Below, in pieces: positions 35,243 to 42,351 of a stretch of DNA of 64,000 nucleotides. Source of the DNA: a candidate division TA06 bacterium B3_TA06 (GTDB lineage: Bacteria; Hydrothermota; Tepidihabitantia; B3-TA06); contig NJBO01000001.1 in the NCBI GenBank assembly GCA_005223075.1, forward strand, positions 248,001 to 312,000. Reading direction: 5' to 3'. Each line of letters starts with the position of its first letter. Position 1 is the stretch's first letter. The notes under the pieces are model-generated. The model was not told the origin of the DNA and ran no database searches. It worked only from the letters and a program-made list of their open reading frames with translations. The translations under genes were made by a program, and so were the position numbers.

Positions 35243-37177
35243 ATGAAAGTCAGCACCGCATTAGACTTAATTGACAATGGAAATATAGCGTTACCTGAGT
35301 TTCAACGCGGGTACGTATGGAACCGCGACCAGGTTCGTGGGTTGATGTGGTCGCTCTACAGGAAGCATCCCATCGGCAGCCTGCTGATATGGGTAACAAA
35401 AAAAGAAAAGACAAAGATTCGCGGTGACGGCAAAGCAACTGCTGATACAATTCAACTACTACTGGATGGCCAACAACGCGTGACAACACTATACGGAATT
35501 ATCAGAGGTGAACCACCTAAATTCTTCGACGGGAATGCCACGGTCTTCACTGGCTTGTACTTTAATCTCGAAAGTGAAGTCTTCGAATTTTTTGCACCTC
35601 TCAAGATGAAAGACAACCCCCTGTGGATTAACGTAACTGAGTTGCTGCAACCAAATGGTTTAGGCCCAGCACTGCAAAAGGTTCTAAAAGATCAGGAGCT
35701 AGTAGATAAACAGGCTGCCTACATCGAGAGGTTAAATGCAATTAATGACATCCAGGGACGAGAACTCCATGTAGAGCATGTCACCGGGGATGACAAATCC
35801 GTTGACGTAGTAGTAGATATATTCAATCAAGTGAACAGCGGAGGAACGAAGCTCTCCAAAGGTGATCTTGCCCTTGCGAGAATTTGCGCTAATTGGCCCG
35901 AGGCACGTCAGGAAATGAAGAAACGACTCAAGAAGTGGCAAGACTACGGTTTCGATTTCAAACTGGAATTATTCCTTCGTTCAATCAATACAATCACTAC
36001 CGGTGAAGCATTGTTCAGTGCCTTGAAAAACGTTACGGTTGATGAGTTTCAGGAGGGACTAAAAAAGGCAGAGAAGTATACCGATTACTGTCTAAATCTT
36101 ATCTCGTCCCGTCTGGGGTTAGATCACGATCGGGTATTAGGCAGTCGCTATTCTCTTCCTCTACTCGTACATTATCTGCACCAGCGGGGAGGTAGATTAT
36201 CCGATCACAAGGAAAGGGATCGGCTACTGCACTGGTATGTGCACACCTTCCTATGGGGTCGTTATTCCGGATCAACTGAATCGGTGCTCAACCAGGACCT
36301 CAGAGCGATACAGGATATTGACCAAGGGATAGATAATTTGGTTACTAACCTTCGTAATACACGGGGTGATCTAGAGATTAAACCAGATGACTTTCGAGGT
36401 TGGAGTAGGGGCACACGCTTTTATCCATTGCTTTACATGCTGACTCGTTTGTGGCACACGAAGGATTTCGAGTCTGGGCTTGAGCTGACCCAGCACATGT
36501 TGGGGGTTCAAAGCAACTTGGAATTGCACCACATATTCCCAAAGTCGCAACTCTACGATGCGGGATATAAAAGACCTGAGGTGAACGCTCTGGCAAATTT
36601 CACGTTCCTCACCAAAGATACAAATATACTAATCTCCGATGAGCTGCCAGATGTATATCTGGAACGCTATGCAGAGAAGGAACCAGGGCTGGTTGAGTCT
36701 CATTGGATACCGATGAATCGCTCATTGTGGAAGATGGATAGATATCTTGATTTCTTGGAGGCAAGACGTGAGTTGCTTGCAAAAGCGGCAAATGATTTCC
36801 TGGATAATCTTGCAGGAGGGAAAATGCCCGAGGCTGAAATCAAAGAACTCACGAAAATTGAAGTTCCCGTAGCCGAGACAGACGAAGAAGCACTACTCCG
36901 TGAAGTTAACGAGTGGGTCAAGAGCAAAGGCTTGCCTGGTGGTGAATTCGACATCGAACTAATTGATGAAGCGACTGGCGAGTTGAATGCCGTTATCGAT
37001 CTTGGGTGGTCAGATGGACTTCAGGAAGGATTGAGTGAGCCGGTGGCTTTGCTCATCGATGAAGATAAAAAAACTCTGAAAGCGGTTAGTCAAGCTGGAT
37101 ACAAGCCATTTGATAACGTAGATGAATTCAAACGATACGTGACACGCGATATTCTTGCAGAAGTCGAGGCCGTTTGA
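35243..37177 (+). CDS. DUF262-DUF1524 (GmrSD-type) restriction-like protein
   Basis: 644 residues; SD AGGAGGAG before ATG 35243. The N-terminal DUF262 domain has LPEFQRGYVWNRDQV and the ParB-like DGQQRVTTLYGI motif (~residues 74-86). A DUF1524-type HNH nuclease motif LHHIFPKSQLYD lies at ~428-439. The last ~100 residues (TKIEVPVAETDEEALLREV onward) are an unrecognised extension. Fusions of this type act as modification-dependent (type IV) restriction systems in characterised relatives; target specificity cannot be told here. It is inserted between tdh and acsA and is more AT-rich than both, suggesting horizontal gain. Confidence 0.8.
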   Translation: MKVSTALDLIDNGNIALPEFQRGYVWNRDQVRGLMWSLYRKHPIGSLLIWVTKKEKTKIRGDGKATADTIQLLLDGQQRVTTLYGIIRGEPPKFFDGNATVFTGLYFNLESEVFEFFAPLKMKDNPLWINVTELLQPNGLGPALQKVLKDQELVDKQAAYIERLNAINDIQGRELHVEHVTGDDKSVDVVVDIFNQVNSGGTKLSKGDLALARICANWPEARQEMKKRLKKWQDYGFDFKLELFLRSINTITTGEALFSALKNVTVDEFQEGLKKAEKYTDYCLNLISSRLGLDHDRVLGSRYSLPLLVHYLHQRGGRLSDHKERDRLLHWYVHTFLWGRYSGSTESVLNQDLRAIQDIDQGIDNLVTNLRNTRGDLEIKPDDFRGWSRGTRFYPLLYMLTRLWHTKDFESGLELTQHMLGVQSNLELHHIFPKSQLYDAGYKRPEVNALANFTFLTKDTNILISDELPDVYLERYAEKEPGLVESHWIPMNRSLWKMDRYLDFLEARRELLAKAANDFLDNLAGGKMPEAEIKELTKIEVPVAETDEEALLREVNEWVKSKGLPGGEFDIELIDEATGELNAVIDLGWSDGLQEGLSEPVALLIDEDKKTLKAVSQAGYKPFDNVDEFKRYVTRDILAEVEAV

Positions 37178-37284
37178 TGTCTTCTATCCCCGAACTGTCA
37201 CCTTTCTACACCCCCATCAAGGGGGAGGAGTGTAAGGATTGAATTTGAAGCGATTAAGTGATTTGGACCCTTTTAAGGAGGATC

Positions 37285-38985
37285 ATGAGCAACATCGGCA
37301 ACTACGAGGAACGCTACAAAGCCTTCGACTGGGCCGAGGCACAAGAACACCTGGGATACAAGGAAGGCGATTTCTTAAACATAGGCTACTACTGTTCAGA
37401 CCGCATCTGTGATCAGGGTAAGGCGGACAAATTAGCCCTTATCTGGGAAGGCTCCGACGGCACCGTAAAGAAATATACGTTTAATGACATCCGGGTACTC
37501 TCCAACACCTACGCCAAGTTCCTGAAGGATTCAGGTATCGAGAAAGGCGACCGGGTATGTATATTTATGGACCGGATCCCGGATCTCTACATCTCACTAC
37601 TGGGAATCCTCAAGATCGGTGCCATAGCCCAACCCCTGTTCTCCGCCTTCGGCCCTGAATCTCTTATAACCCGTCTTGCCAACGCCGAGACCAAGGCAGT
37701 CCTCACGACCCGCAAACACGTATCCAAGGTTCGTAAGATAAAGGCCGATCTGCCTGCACTTAAACATGTAATCATCGTTGACGGCGAGCCAAAGAAGAAA
37801 GTCCCCGGTGAGATAGTCTTCGAACTGGAGAAGGCGGAACCGGTTGAAGAGTTTGAAAGCTTTGCAGCCGATCTGGAAACCCCATCCCTCTTACACTACA
37901 CCTCGGGCACCACAGGTCAGCCAAAGGGAGCGTTGCACGTGCACTCTGCAATCTTCGCCCAGGCTATTACCACGCGCTGGGTGCTTGATTTAAATGACTC
38001 GGACATCTACTGGTGCACCGCCGATCCGGGCTGGGTCACCGGAACCTCATACGGCATCATCGGCCCCTGGTCTTTAGGTATAACCCAGGTGGTGCTTGAT
38101 GCAGGCTTTATTCCTGACCGCTGGTACAAGTTTATTGCCGACCACAAGGTGACCGTGTGGTACTCCGCCCCCACCGCGATCCGCATGCTCATGAAGCAAG
38201 GGGAAGAGATCGTTAAGAAATACGACCTCTCTTCGTTGAGGTATCTGGCGAGTGTGGGTGAACCCCTAAACGCGGAGGCGGTGCACTGGTCTCGGCAAGC
38301 CTACGGCCTGCCCTTCAACGATAACTTCTGGCAGACCGAAACCGGCTCGATCGTCATCTCAAATTACCCTGGGATGGAGATAAAACCCGGGTCCATGGGC
38401 AGGCCATTCCCCGGCATCACAGCGACCGTGCTGGATTTAAAGACCCACGAACCGATCACCGAACCGGGCAAGGTCGGGCTTATCGCCTTAAGACCGGGCT
38501 GGCCATCCATGTTCCGCCAATACTGGAGGAATCCCGAGACCTACAGATCCAAGTTCGACAAGGGCTGGTACATCTGCGGCGACCGGGCGTCAATAGATAA
38601 GGATGGCTACTTCTGGTTCGTTGGTAGAGACGATGATGTCATCAATACAGGTGGACATCTGGTTGGACCTTTCGAGATCGAGTCGGCGCTCTTAGAGCAT
38701 CCTGCGGTAGCAGAGTCCGCGGCGGTAGGCAAGCCGGATGAGGTCAACATGGAGGTTGTCAAGGCGTTCGTGGCCTTAAAGCCCGGATTCGAACCATCAG
38801 ACGACCTCGAGCTCAATATCATGAACTTCATCCGCAAGAGGCTCTCGCCCCTGGCCATGCCGCAGGAAATCGAGTTCGTTTCCTCGCTGCCAAAGACCCG
38901 CTCCGGCAAGATAATGCGCCGGGTCCTGCGCGCCCAGGAGTGGGGCGAGGAGGTCGGCGACCTCTCGACGCTGGAGAACGACTAA
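37285..38985 (+). CDS. acsA: AMP-forming acetyl-CoA synthetase
   Basis: 566 residues from ATG 37285 (SD AAGGAGGATC); an upstream in-frame ATG at 37258 lacks an SD. ANL-superfamily motifs: P-loop HYTSGTTGQPKGALHVH, A5 NFWQTETGS, A8 hinge VGRDDDVINTGGH, and the catalytic lysine in TRSGKIMRRVLR. The length and WCTADPGWVTGTSYG match AcsA-type acetyl-CoA synthetases. It makes acetyl-CoA from acetate, ATP and CoA, or in reverse makes acetate. Lying in a neighbourhood with tdh and kbl, it may connect threonine-derived acetyl-CoA to acetate (inference). The hairpin at 39017 with T-rich tail is a plausible terminator. Confidence 0.9.
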   Translation: MSNIGNYEERYKAFDWAEAQEHLGYKEGDFLNIGYYCSDRICDQGKADKLALIWEGSDGTVKKYTFNDIRVLSNTYAKFLKDSGIEKGDRVCIFMDRIPDLYISLLGILKIGAIAQPLFSAFGPESLITRLANAETKAVLTTRKHVSKVRKIKADLPALKHVIIVDGEPKKKVPGEIVFELEKAEPVEEFESFAADLETPSLLHYTSGTTGQPKGALHVHSAIFAQAITTRWVLDLNDSDIYWCTADPGWVTGTSYGIIGPWSLGITQVVLDAGFIPDRWYKFIADHKVTVWYSAPTAIRMLMKQGEEIVKKYDLSSLRYLASVGEPLNAEAVHWSRQAYGLPFNDNFWQTETGSIVISNYPGMEIKPGSMGRPFPGITATVLDLKTHEPITEPGKVGLIALRPGWPSMFRQYWRNPETYRSKFDKGWYICGDRASIDKDGYFWFVGRDDDVINTGGHLVGPFEIESALLEHPAVAESAAVGKPDEVNMEVVKAFVALKPGFEPSDDLELNIMNFIRKRLSPLAMPQEIEFVSSLPKTRSGKIMRRVLRAQEWGEEVGDLSTLEND

Positions 38986-39016
38986 GCCACCTGAAATCAT
39001 TAACTTACAATAAATG

Positions 39017-39045
39017 AAGGGGCCGGTTTTGAAACCGGCCCTTAC
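39017..39045. repeat. GTAGGGGC-related hairpin, likely acsA terminator
   Basis: GGGCCGGTTTTGAAACCGGCCC stem-loop region (longest arm GGGCCGGTTT) followed by TTACACTTTTTC. Confidence 0.65.
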
Positions 39046-39482
39046 ACTTTTTCAAGCCGGGGAGCGCACTTTTCGCGGCACGATTTTTGCTAAAACTTGG
39101 CACCAACTCGTCAGGTTTGAATGGCATTCGGCGCATTTTTTGGGGTATTTTTGAGGGTTTTTCGGGGTGAATCCCCTCCCCCTTTATCCCCCTACCCTAT
39201 GGGGTGCAGTAAAGTTAGCACCCCAAGGGGCACACTGTCCACCGTGGAGGGGGAAACCTCAATCGTCGCAAGTTCCCCTTCCCTAGTGGAAGGGGTCGGC
39301 AACTCGCAGAGTTGGCGGGGGAAGGGGGATCGGACAATGAGCTTAGGCCCCTTGTCTAGCTGATTTCATTTTCTTCCTCCTTGTATCCCCTCCCCCTTGA
39401 TGGGGGAGGATAAAGGTGGGGGTGACTCACCATCCCCTCTAGTCCCCTACCATCGAGGGAGGGGAAGTAACTTTCAGCTTCC
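39046..39482. repeat. repeat-dense intergenic block (no gene seen)
   Basis: Contains an inverted TGCCCCTT-hairpin-ATAGGG G-rich element (39173-39254), a GGGGTCGGCAACT...AGTTGGCGGGGG element (39292-39329) and CCCCTCCC/GGGAGGGG elements (39388-39426 and 39431-39468). The apparent frame at 39121-39363 is repeat-derived. Confidence 0.7.
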
Positions 39483-39510
39483 TTGCATCTTATAGATATT
39501 CCCATAAACT
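39483..39510 (+). promoter_or_regulatory. barrel-protein promoter
   Basis: TTGCAT (39483-39488), 16-bp spacer, TAAACT (39505-39510). Confidence 0.5.
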
Positions 39511-39543
39511 TATACAAATCAATCTACCATCAAGGAGGAGAAA

Positions 39544-40164
39544 ATGTTCAGGGCAAAACAATTACTTGGCACCCTTTTACTCGGCACGCTGCTGATCGCG
39601 GCACCTGCGGCAGCTGATACGGATACTGAGGACCTCGGAAAATCGCTAGGTCTTGAGTTTGCGCCCGGTATGATGGGTAGCCTGTCGTTCATGCAGGCAG
39701 GCGTCACACTGCCGACCATAGGCAAATCCTTTCAGCTTGGTCTCAAGGGCAGGATATGCAGCTCACTCACCTGGGCCACGTTCATCAATCAGGAGACCGG
39801 CGAGCAAGCATCGTTTCACCCGGTGACGGCAGCGGGCGTCATCTCCTTCGGCGGATCAGGACCCATCATACACGGTGCTGTTCGTCCATATGGAGCCACC
39901 GATATCCTGCTGGGCTATACCTTCACCCCCTACGACAACCTGATCTACGGCACCGGCAACCTGGTTGGGCCCAACCTTACCTTTGGGGTGTTCGGTTATT
40001 TCGGGCTGGAGCTGTTTACATCGGATAGACTTGCCGTATTCCTGGACGCGGGCGGCGGGTTCAAGATGCTGAAGCCCGAAGACAGTGAGAACATCTACGC
40101 CATCGCCGCAAGCTGGCTGGGTTCAGGCTTTGGTTTGAAAATGGGGATACGGTTTTACCCTTAA
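39544..40164 (+). CDS. putative outer-membrane beta-barrel protein
   Basis: 206 residues; SD AAGGAGGAG. Signal peptide LLGTLLLGTLLIAAPAAA, then alternating amphipathic strands (GLEFAPGMMGSLSF, FQLGLKGRICSSLTWATF, RLAVFLDAGGGFKML, GSGFGLKMGIRFYP). The aromatic-rich C-terminus fits barrel insertion. No family recognised; role unknown. Confidence 0.6.
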   Translation: MFRAKQLLGTLLLGTLLIAAPAAADTDTEDLGKSLGLEFAPGMMGSLSFMQAGVTLPTIGKSFQLGLKGRICSSLTWATFINQETGEQASFHPVTAAGVISFGGSGPIIHGAVRPYGATDILLGYTFTPYDNLIYGTGNLVGPNLTFGVFGYFGLELFTSDRLAVFLDAGGGFKMLKPEDSENIYAIAASWLGSGFGLKMGIRFYP

Positions 40165-40186
40165 GCTAGCCCGAAGTTTTATGTGA

Positions 40187-40214
40187 GCGGGCCGACTTGA
40201 AAGTCGGCCCCTAC
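40187..40214. repeat. GTAGGGGC-family palindrome
   Basis: GCGGGCCGACTTGAAAGTCG then GCCCCTAC. It ends four bases before the -35 box of hicB. Confidence 0.75.
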
Positions 40215-40218
40215 GAAC

Positions 40219-40246
40219 TTGACTTGTTAATCCAAACGGTTATAGT
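40219..40246 (+). promoter_or_regulatory. hicB promoter, leaderless arrangement
   Basis: TTGACT (40219-40224), 16-bp spacer, TATAGT (40241-40246), six bases to ATG 40253. No SD. Confidence 0.7.
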
Positions 40247-40252
40247 TTAAGT

Positions 40253-40459
40253 ATGAGACAGGTTGTTATCTATCGAGGTGAAGACGAATACTGGGTGGCC
40301 GAGTGCCCCAGTTTGCCCGGCTGCGTTTCTCAAGGGAAAACCAAGGAAAAGGCGGTAGCCAACGTCAAGGAAGCAATCGAGGGATACATCGAGGCACTCA
40401 AAGAAGACGGCCTTCCTGTCCCGGAAGAACGCTTCGAGACAATCGTTGTCGCGGTGTGA
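40253..40459 (+). CDS. hicB: HicB-family antitoxin
   Basis: 68 residues: the partial-RNase-H-like HicB fold (YRGEDEYWVAECPSLPGCVSQGKTKEKAVANVKEAIEGYIEAL). This short version has no C-terminal DNA-binding domain. It is translated first, with hicA overlapping its stop by the GTGA arrangement. HicB neutralises HicA; the gene order antitoxin-toxin is one of the two known for this system. The message would begin at its ATG. Confidence 0.9.
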   Translation: MRQVVIYRGEDEYWVAECPSLPGCVSQGKTKEKAVANVKEAIEGYIEALKEDGLPVPEERFETIVVAV

Positions 40460-40677
40460 TCAAGCTTCCCCAAATCTCCGGTCAAGAATGTGTCAAGGCT
40501 TTAGGGAAGGTCGGATTCATTGTCAAACGGCAGCATGGGAGTCACATAATCCTGCGGCGTGAGGAACCTTTTGCCCAGGTGGTGGTTCCCGATCACAAAG
40601 AGTTGGATAAAGGCACGCTGCGTGCGATTATTCGATACGCTGGCTTGAGCGTTGAGGATTTTCTGAAGCTTCTTTAG
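40456..40677 (+). CDS. hicA: HicA-family mRNA interferase toxin
   Basis: 73 residues from GTG 40456, overlapping hicB by four bases. It has the dsRBD-like HicA fold with the catalytic-histidine segment KRQHGSHIILRR and the typical VVVPDHKELDKGTLRAIIRYAGLSVEDFLKLL C-terminus. HicA cleaves mRNA. A longer frame running through hicB is only the +1 shadow. The system lies in a pocket with other defence-type genes. Confidence 0.92.
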   Translation: MIKLPQISGQECVKALGKVGFIVKRQHGSHIILRREEPFAQVVVPDHKELDKGTLRAIIRYAGLSVEDFLKLL

Positions 40678-40744
40678 CTACCTTACCAGCACCACCTTCA
40701 CTTGATCCCCTCCCCCTTTATCCCCCTCCACCAGGGAGGGGGAG

Positions 40745-41056
40745 TTAATGGATCAAGATCACCTTTTGAGTGGTCGCTGACGCGTCACCCTCAATCCTGA
40801 TGAAATAGACGCCGGCCCCGTAACCCTCACCCCAGGAGACGGTGCCGCCCGTCTGGGGTACATGCAACTCGTCAACCTGACGGCCTGACGGGTCGTAGAC
40901 CCGAAGCGTCAAAGATGGCGATGCCTCGTTGAACATCAGCACAATTTCACGACCTACCGGAACCAGCACCTGCCAGTCTTGTGTTACGGGCGGTGTTACG
41001 GGTTCCTCAACCGCCAGCAGCCCCAGGGAATCGGTTTTGATGAGGTTAAGTGAATA
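40745..41056 (-). pseudogene. C-terminal remnant of a FlgD-tailed secreted protein
   Basis: A minus-strand frame of ~103 codons encoding only a linker (SLNLIKTDSLGLLAVEEPVTP) and a FlgD-like tail (LTLRVYDPSGRQVDELHVPQ, GAGVYFIRIEGD, TTQKVILIH). There is no signal peptide or functional domain upstream; the frame meets a stop at 41057-41059, exactly where the HEPN gene ends. I read it as the 3' end of a secreted-protein gene truncated when the AT-rich HEPN gene arrived. Confidence 0.65.
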
Positions 41057-41906
41057 CTATTTTCTCTATCTCTTTTTGATTAGGTACTTTTCCCTTTTCA
41101 GTGAATTTACATAAAAGACGTGATAGCAGTTTTCGAACCTCTTTTATATGTTCCACAAGTTTCTTTTTCGAGATTTCTTCACCATGCACAACCGTCGATC
41201 TAATGTCATATAATTGCTTTACCCTATCATATAGATTTTGACGTATCTCACCACTTGGTTCAAGTACTGAAGCAATGTAAGAGGATAGTCTGAATCTAAG
41301 CTCATGATCAATACTGAAAAGAGCTTCAATTCCTGACCAAAGAGTTGCAACCATCATTCTTTCGCTTCCTTCAAGATGACATCTTGCAAGAGAATCTACG
41401 GCTAAATGGAAATTATTCAAATCTAGGTATAGATGAAAAAACCTTAAAAAATTGGATCCAATCCAATTGAGGTCTGCTCTAGTGAGTTCTACAGGTCCAC
41501 TTATTCTGCGTGCTCCTGGAACATCTTCAAGTAATTCTACTTTACAACTGTTGTCCTTGATTGAACCTATTTCCCCCCAAGAGTGATCTGCTAAAGCTGG
41601 GACAAGGATTTCTGCCAGCGTACGAACACGTACGAGATATACAATTACTTGACCTAGACGGAAAGTTCCAACACTTAAACCCGGGAGTTCCACAACCGCT
41701 AGTTCGTGACTTATTGCTTTAGAGTAACGAGCAACTGCATGGAATTTGTCAGTCTCCAACTTATCAAGTGCTTGAGCAAGTTCATCTGTTCCAGGGGGGT
41801 TCACAACTCGTTTCAGAACCCCTAGCTCACCTAATCTAATCTCTGGCACTGTGGTCTTCAAACCGAGTATGGCAAAGTATCGGTAACTTTTGGCGGAATT
41901 TTCGAT
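41046..41906 (-). CDS. ApeA-like HEPN-domain protein, possible anti-phage RNase
   Basis: 271 residues if started at TTG 41861, or 286 if started at the ATC 41906. The C-terminal ~100 residues (LWSGIEALFSIDHELRFRLSSYI ... LYDIRSTVVHGEEI) match the Apea-like HEPN domain with the R-x4-H catalytic motif RSTVVH. Such proteins are predicted or shown to be RNases in abortive-infection defence. The N-terminal half is unrecognised. SD GGAGGT lies at 41916-41911, four bases before the ATC codon and ~50 from the TTG; no ATG or GTG is available in between. AT-rich relative to neighbours. The gene's 3' end meets the truncated FlgD-tail remnant. Confidence 0.7.
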   Translation of the reverse strand: MENSAKSYRYFAILGLKTTVPEIRLGELGVLKRVVNPPGTDELAQALDKLETDKFHAVARYSKAISHELAVVELPGLSVGTFRLGQVIVYLVRVRTLAEILVPALADHSWGEIGSIKDNSCKVELLEDVPGARRISGPVELTRADLNWIGSNFLRFFHLYLDLNNFHLAVDSLARCHLEGSERMMVATLWSGIEALFSIDHELRFRLSSYIASVLEPSGEIRQNLYDRVKQLYDIRSTVVHGEEISKKKLVEHIKEVRKLLSRLLCKFTEKGKVPNQKEIEKIVFT

Positions 41907-41926
41907 TTAAACCTCCAAGTTACATT

Positions 41927-41954
41927 ATAATATTACCTTGAGACTGCTTGTCAA
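41927..41954 (-). promoter_or_regulatory. HEPN gene promoter
   Basis: Minus strand: TTGACA (41954-41949), 16-bp spacer, TATTAT (41932-41927). Only about ten bases separate the -10 box from the SD. Confidence 0.65.
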
Positions 41955-41999
41955 GCTCTCACCTAGCTTTCCACCCATAGGCGAGGAACTCTTACCTAC

Positions 42000-42027
42000 T
42001 TGCATCCTTCCGATAATCAAATATACT
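42000..42027 (+). promoter_or_regulatory. acp-kbl promoter
   Basis: TTGCAT (42000-42005), 16-bp spacer, TATACT (42022-42027). Confidence 0.55.
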
Positions 42028-42087
42028 ACTGGGCTATTTGTGAGGGGGAAGGTTGTTTGAAATTAAAAACAAAAGCAAGGAGCAGCA

Positions 42088-42351
42088 ATGCTTGATGAAA
42101 AGCAGTTGAAAGACACGGTTCTTGCCTACGTCAAGGACGAGTACGTCGAAGACGAGGAAGAAGCCGATGAACTTACCCCGGACACACCGCTCATCTCAGG
42201 TGGGATAGTTGACTCCTTCTCGATGGTCTCACTCAAGGTGTTTTTAGAGAAGCGCTACCAGATCCAGATCCCGGACGCAGACGCCACACCACAGTCGTTC
42301 GACACCGTGAACAAGATCGTGGAGCTGGTTAAACGTTTCAAGGGGGAGTAG
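42088..42351 (+). CDS. acyl carrier protein
   Basis: 87 residues; SD AAGGAG. Four-helix ACP fold with the phosphopantetheine serine in GGIVDSFSMVSLKVFLEKRY and a strongly acidic N-terminal half. It is not the housekeeping AcpP (which reads GADSLDTVE). The stop is directly followed by the kbl ATG with no gap, so it is a dedicated partner. It probably carries the acyl group used or produced by the following enzyme. Confidence 0.85.
   Translation: MLDEKQLKDTVLAYVKDEYVEDEEEADELTPDTPLISGGIVDSFSMVSLKVFLEKRYQIQIPDADATPQSFDTVNKIVELVKRFKGE

Noticed and set aside
39121-39363. Plus-strand frame of ~80 codons
   Set aside because: It runs entirely through G-rich repeat elements, has no SD or promoter, and its residues are repeat-derived.
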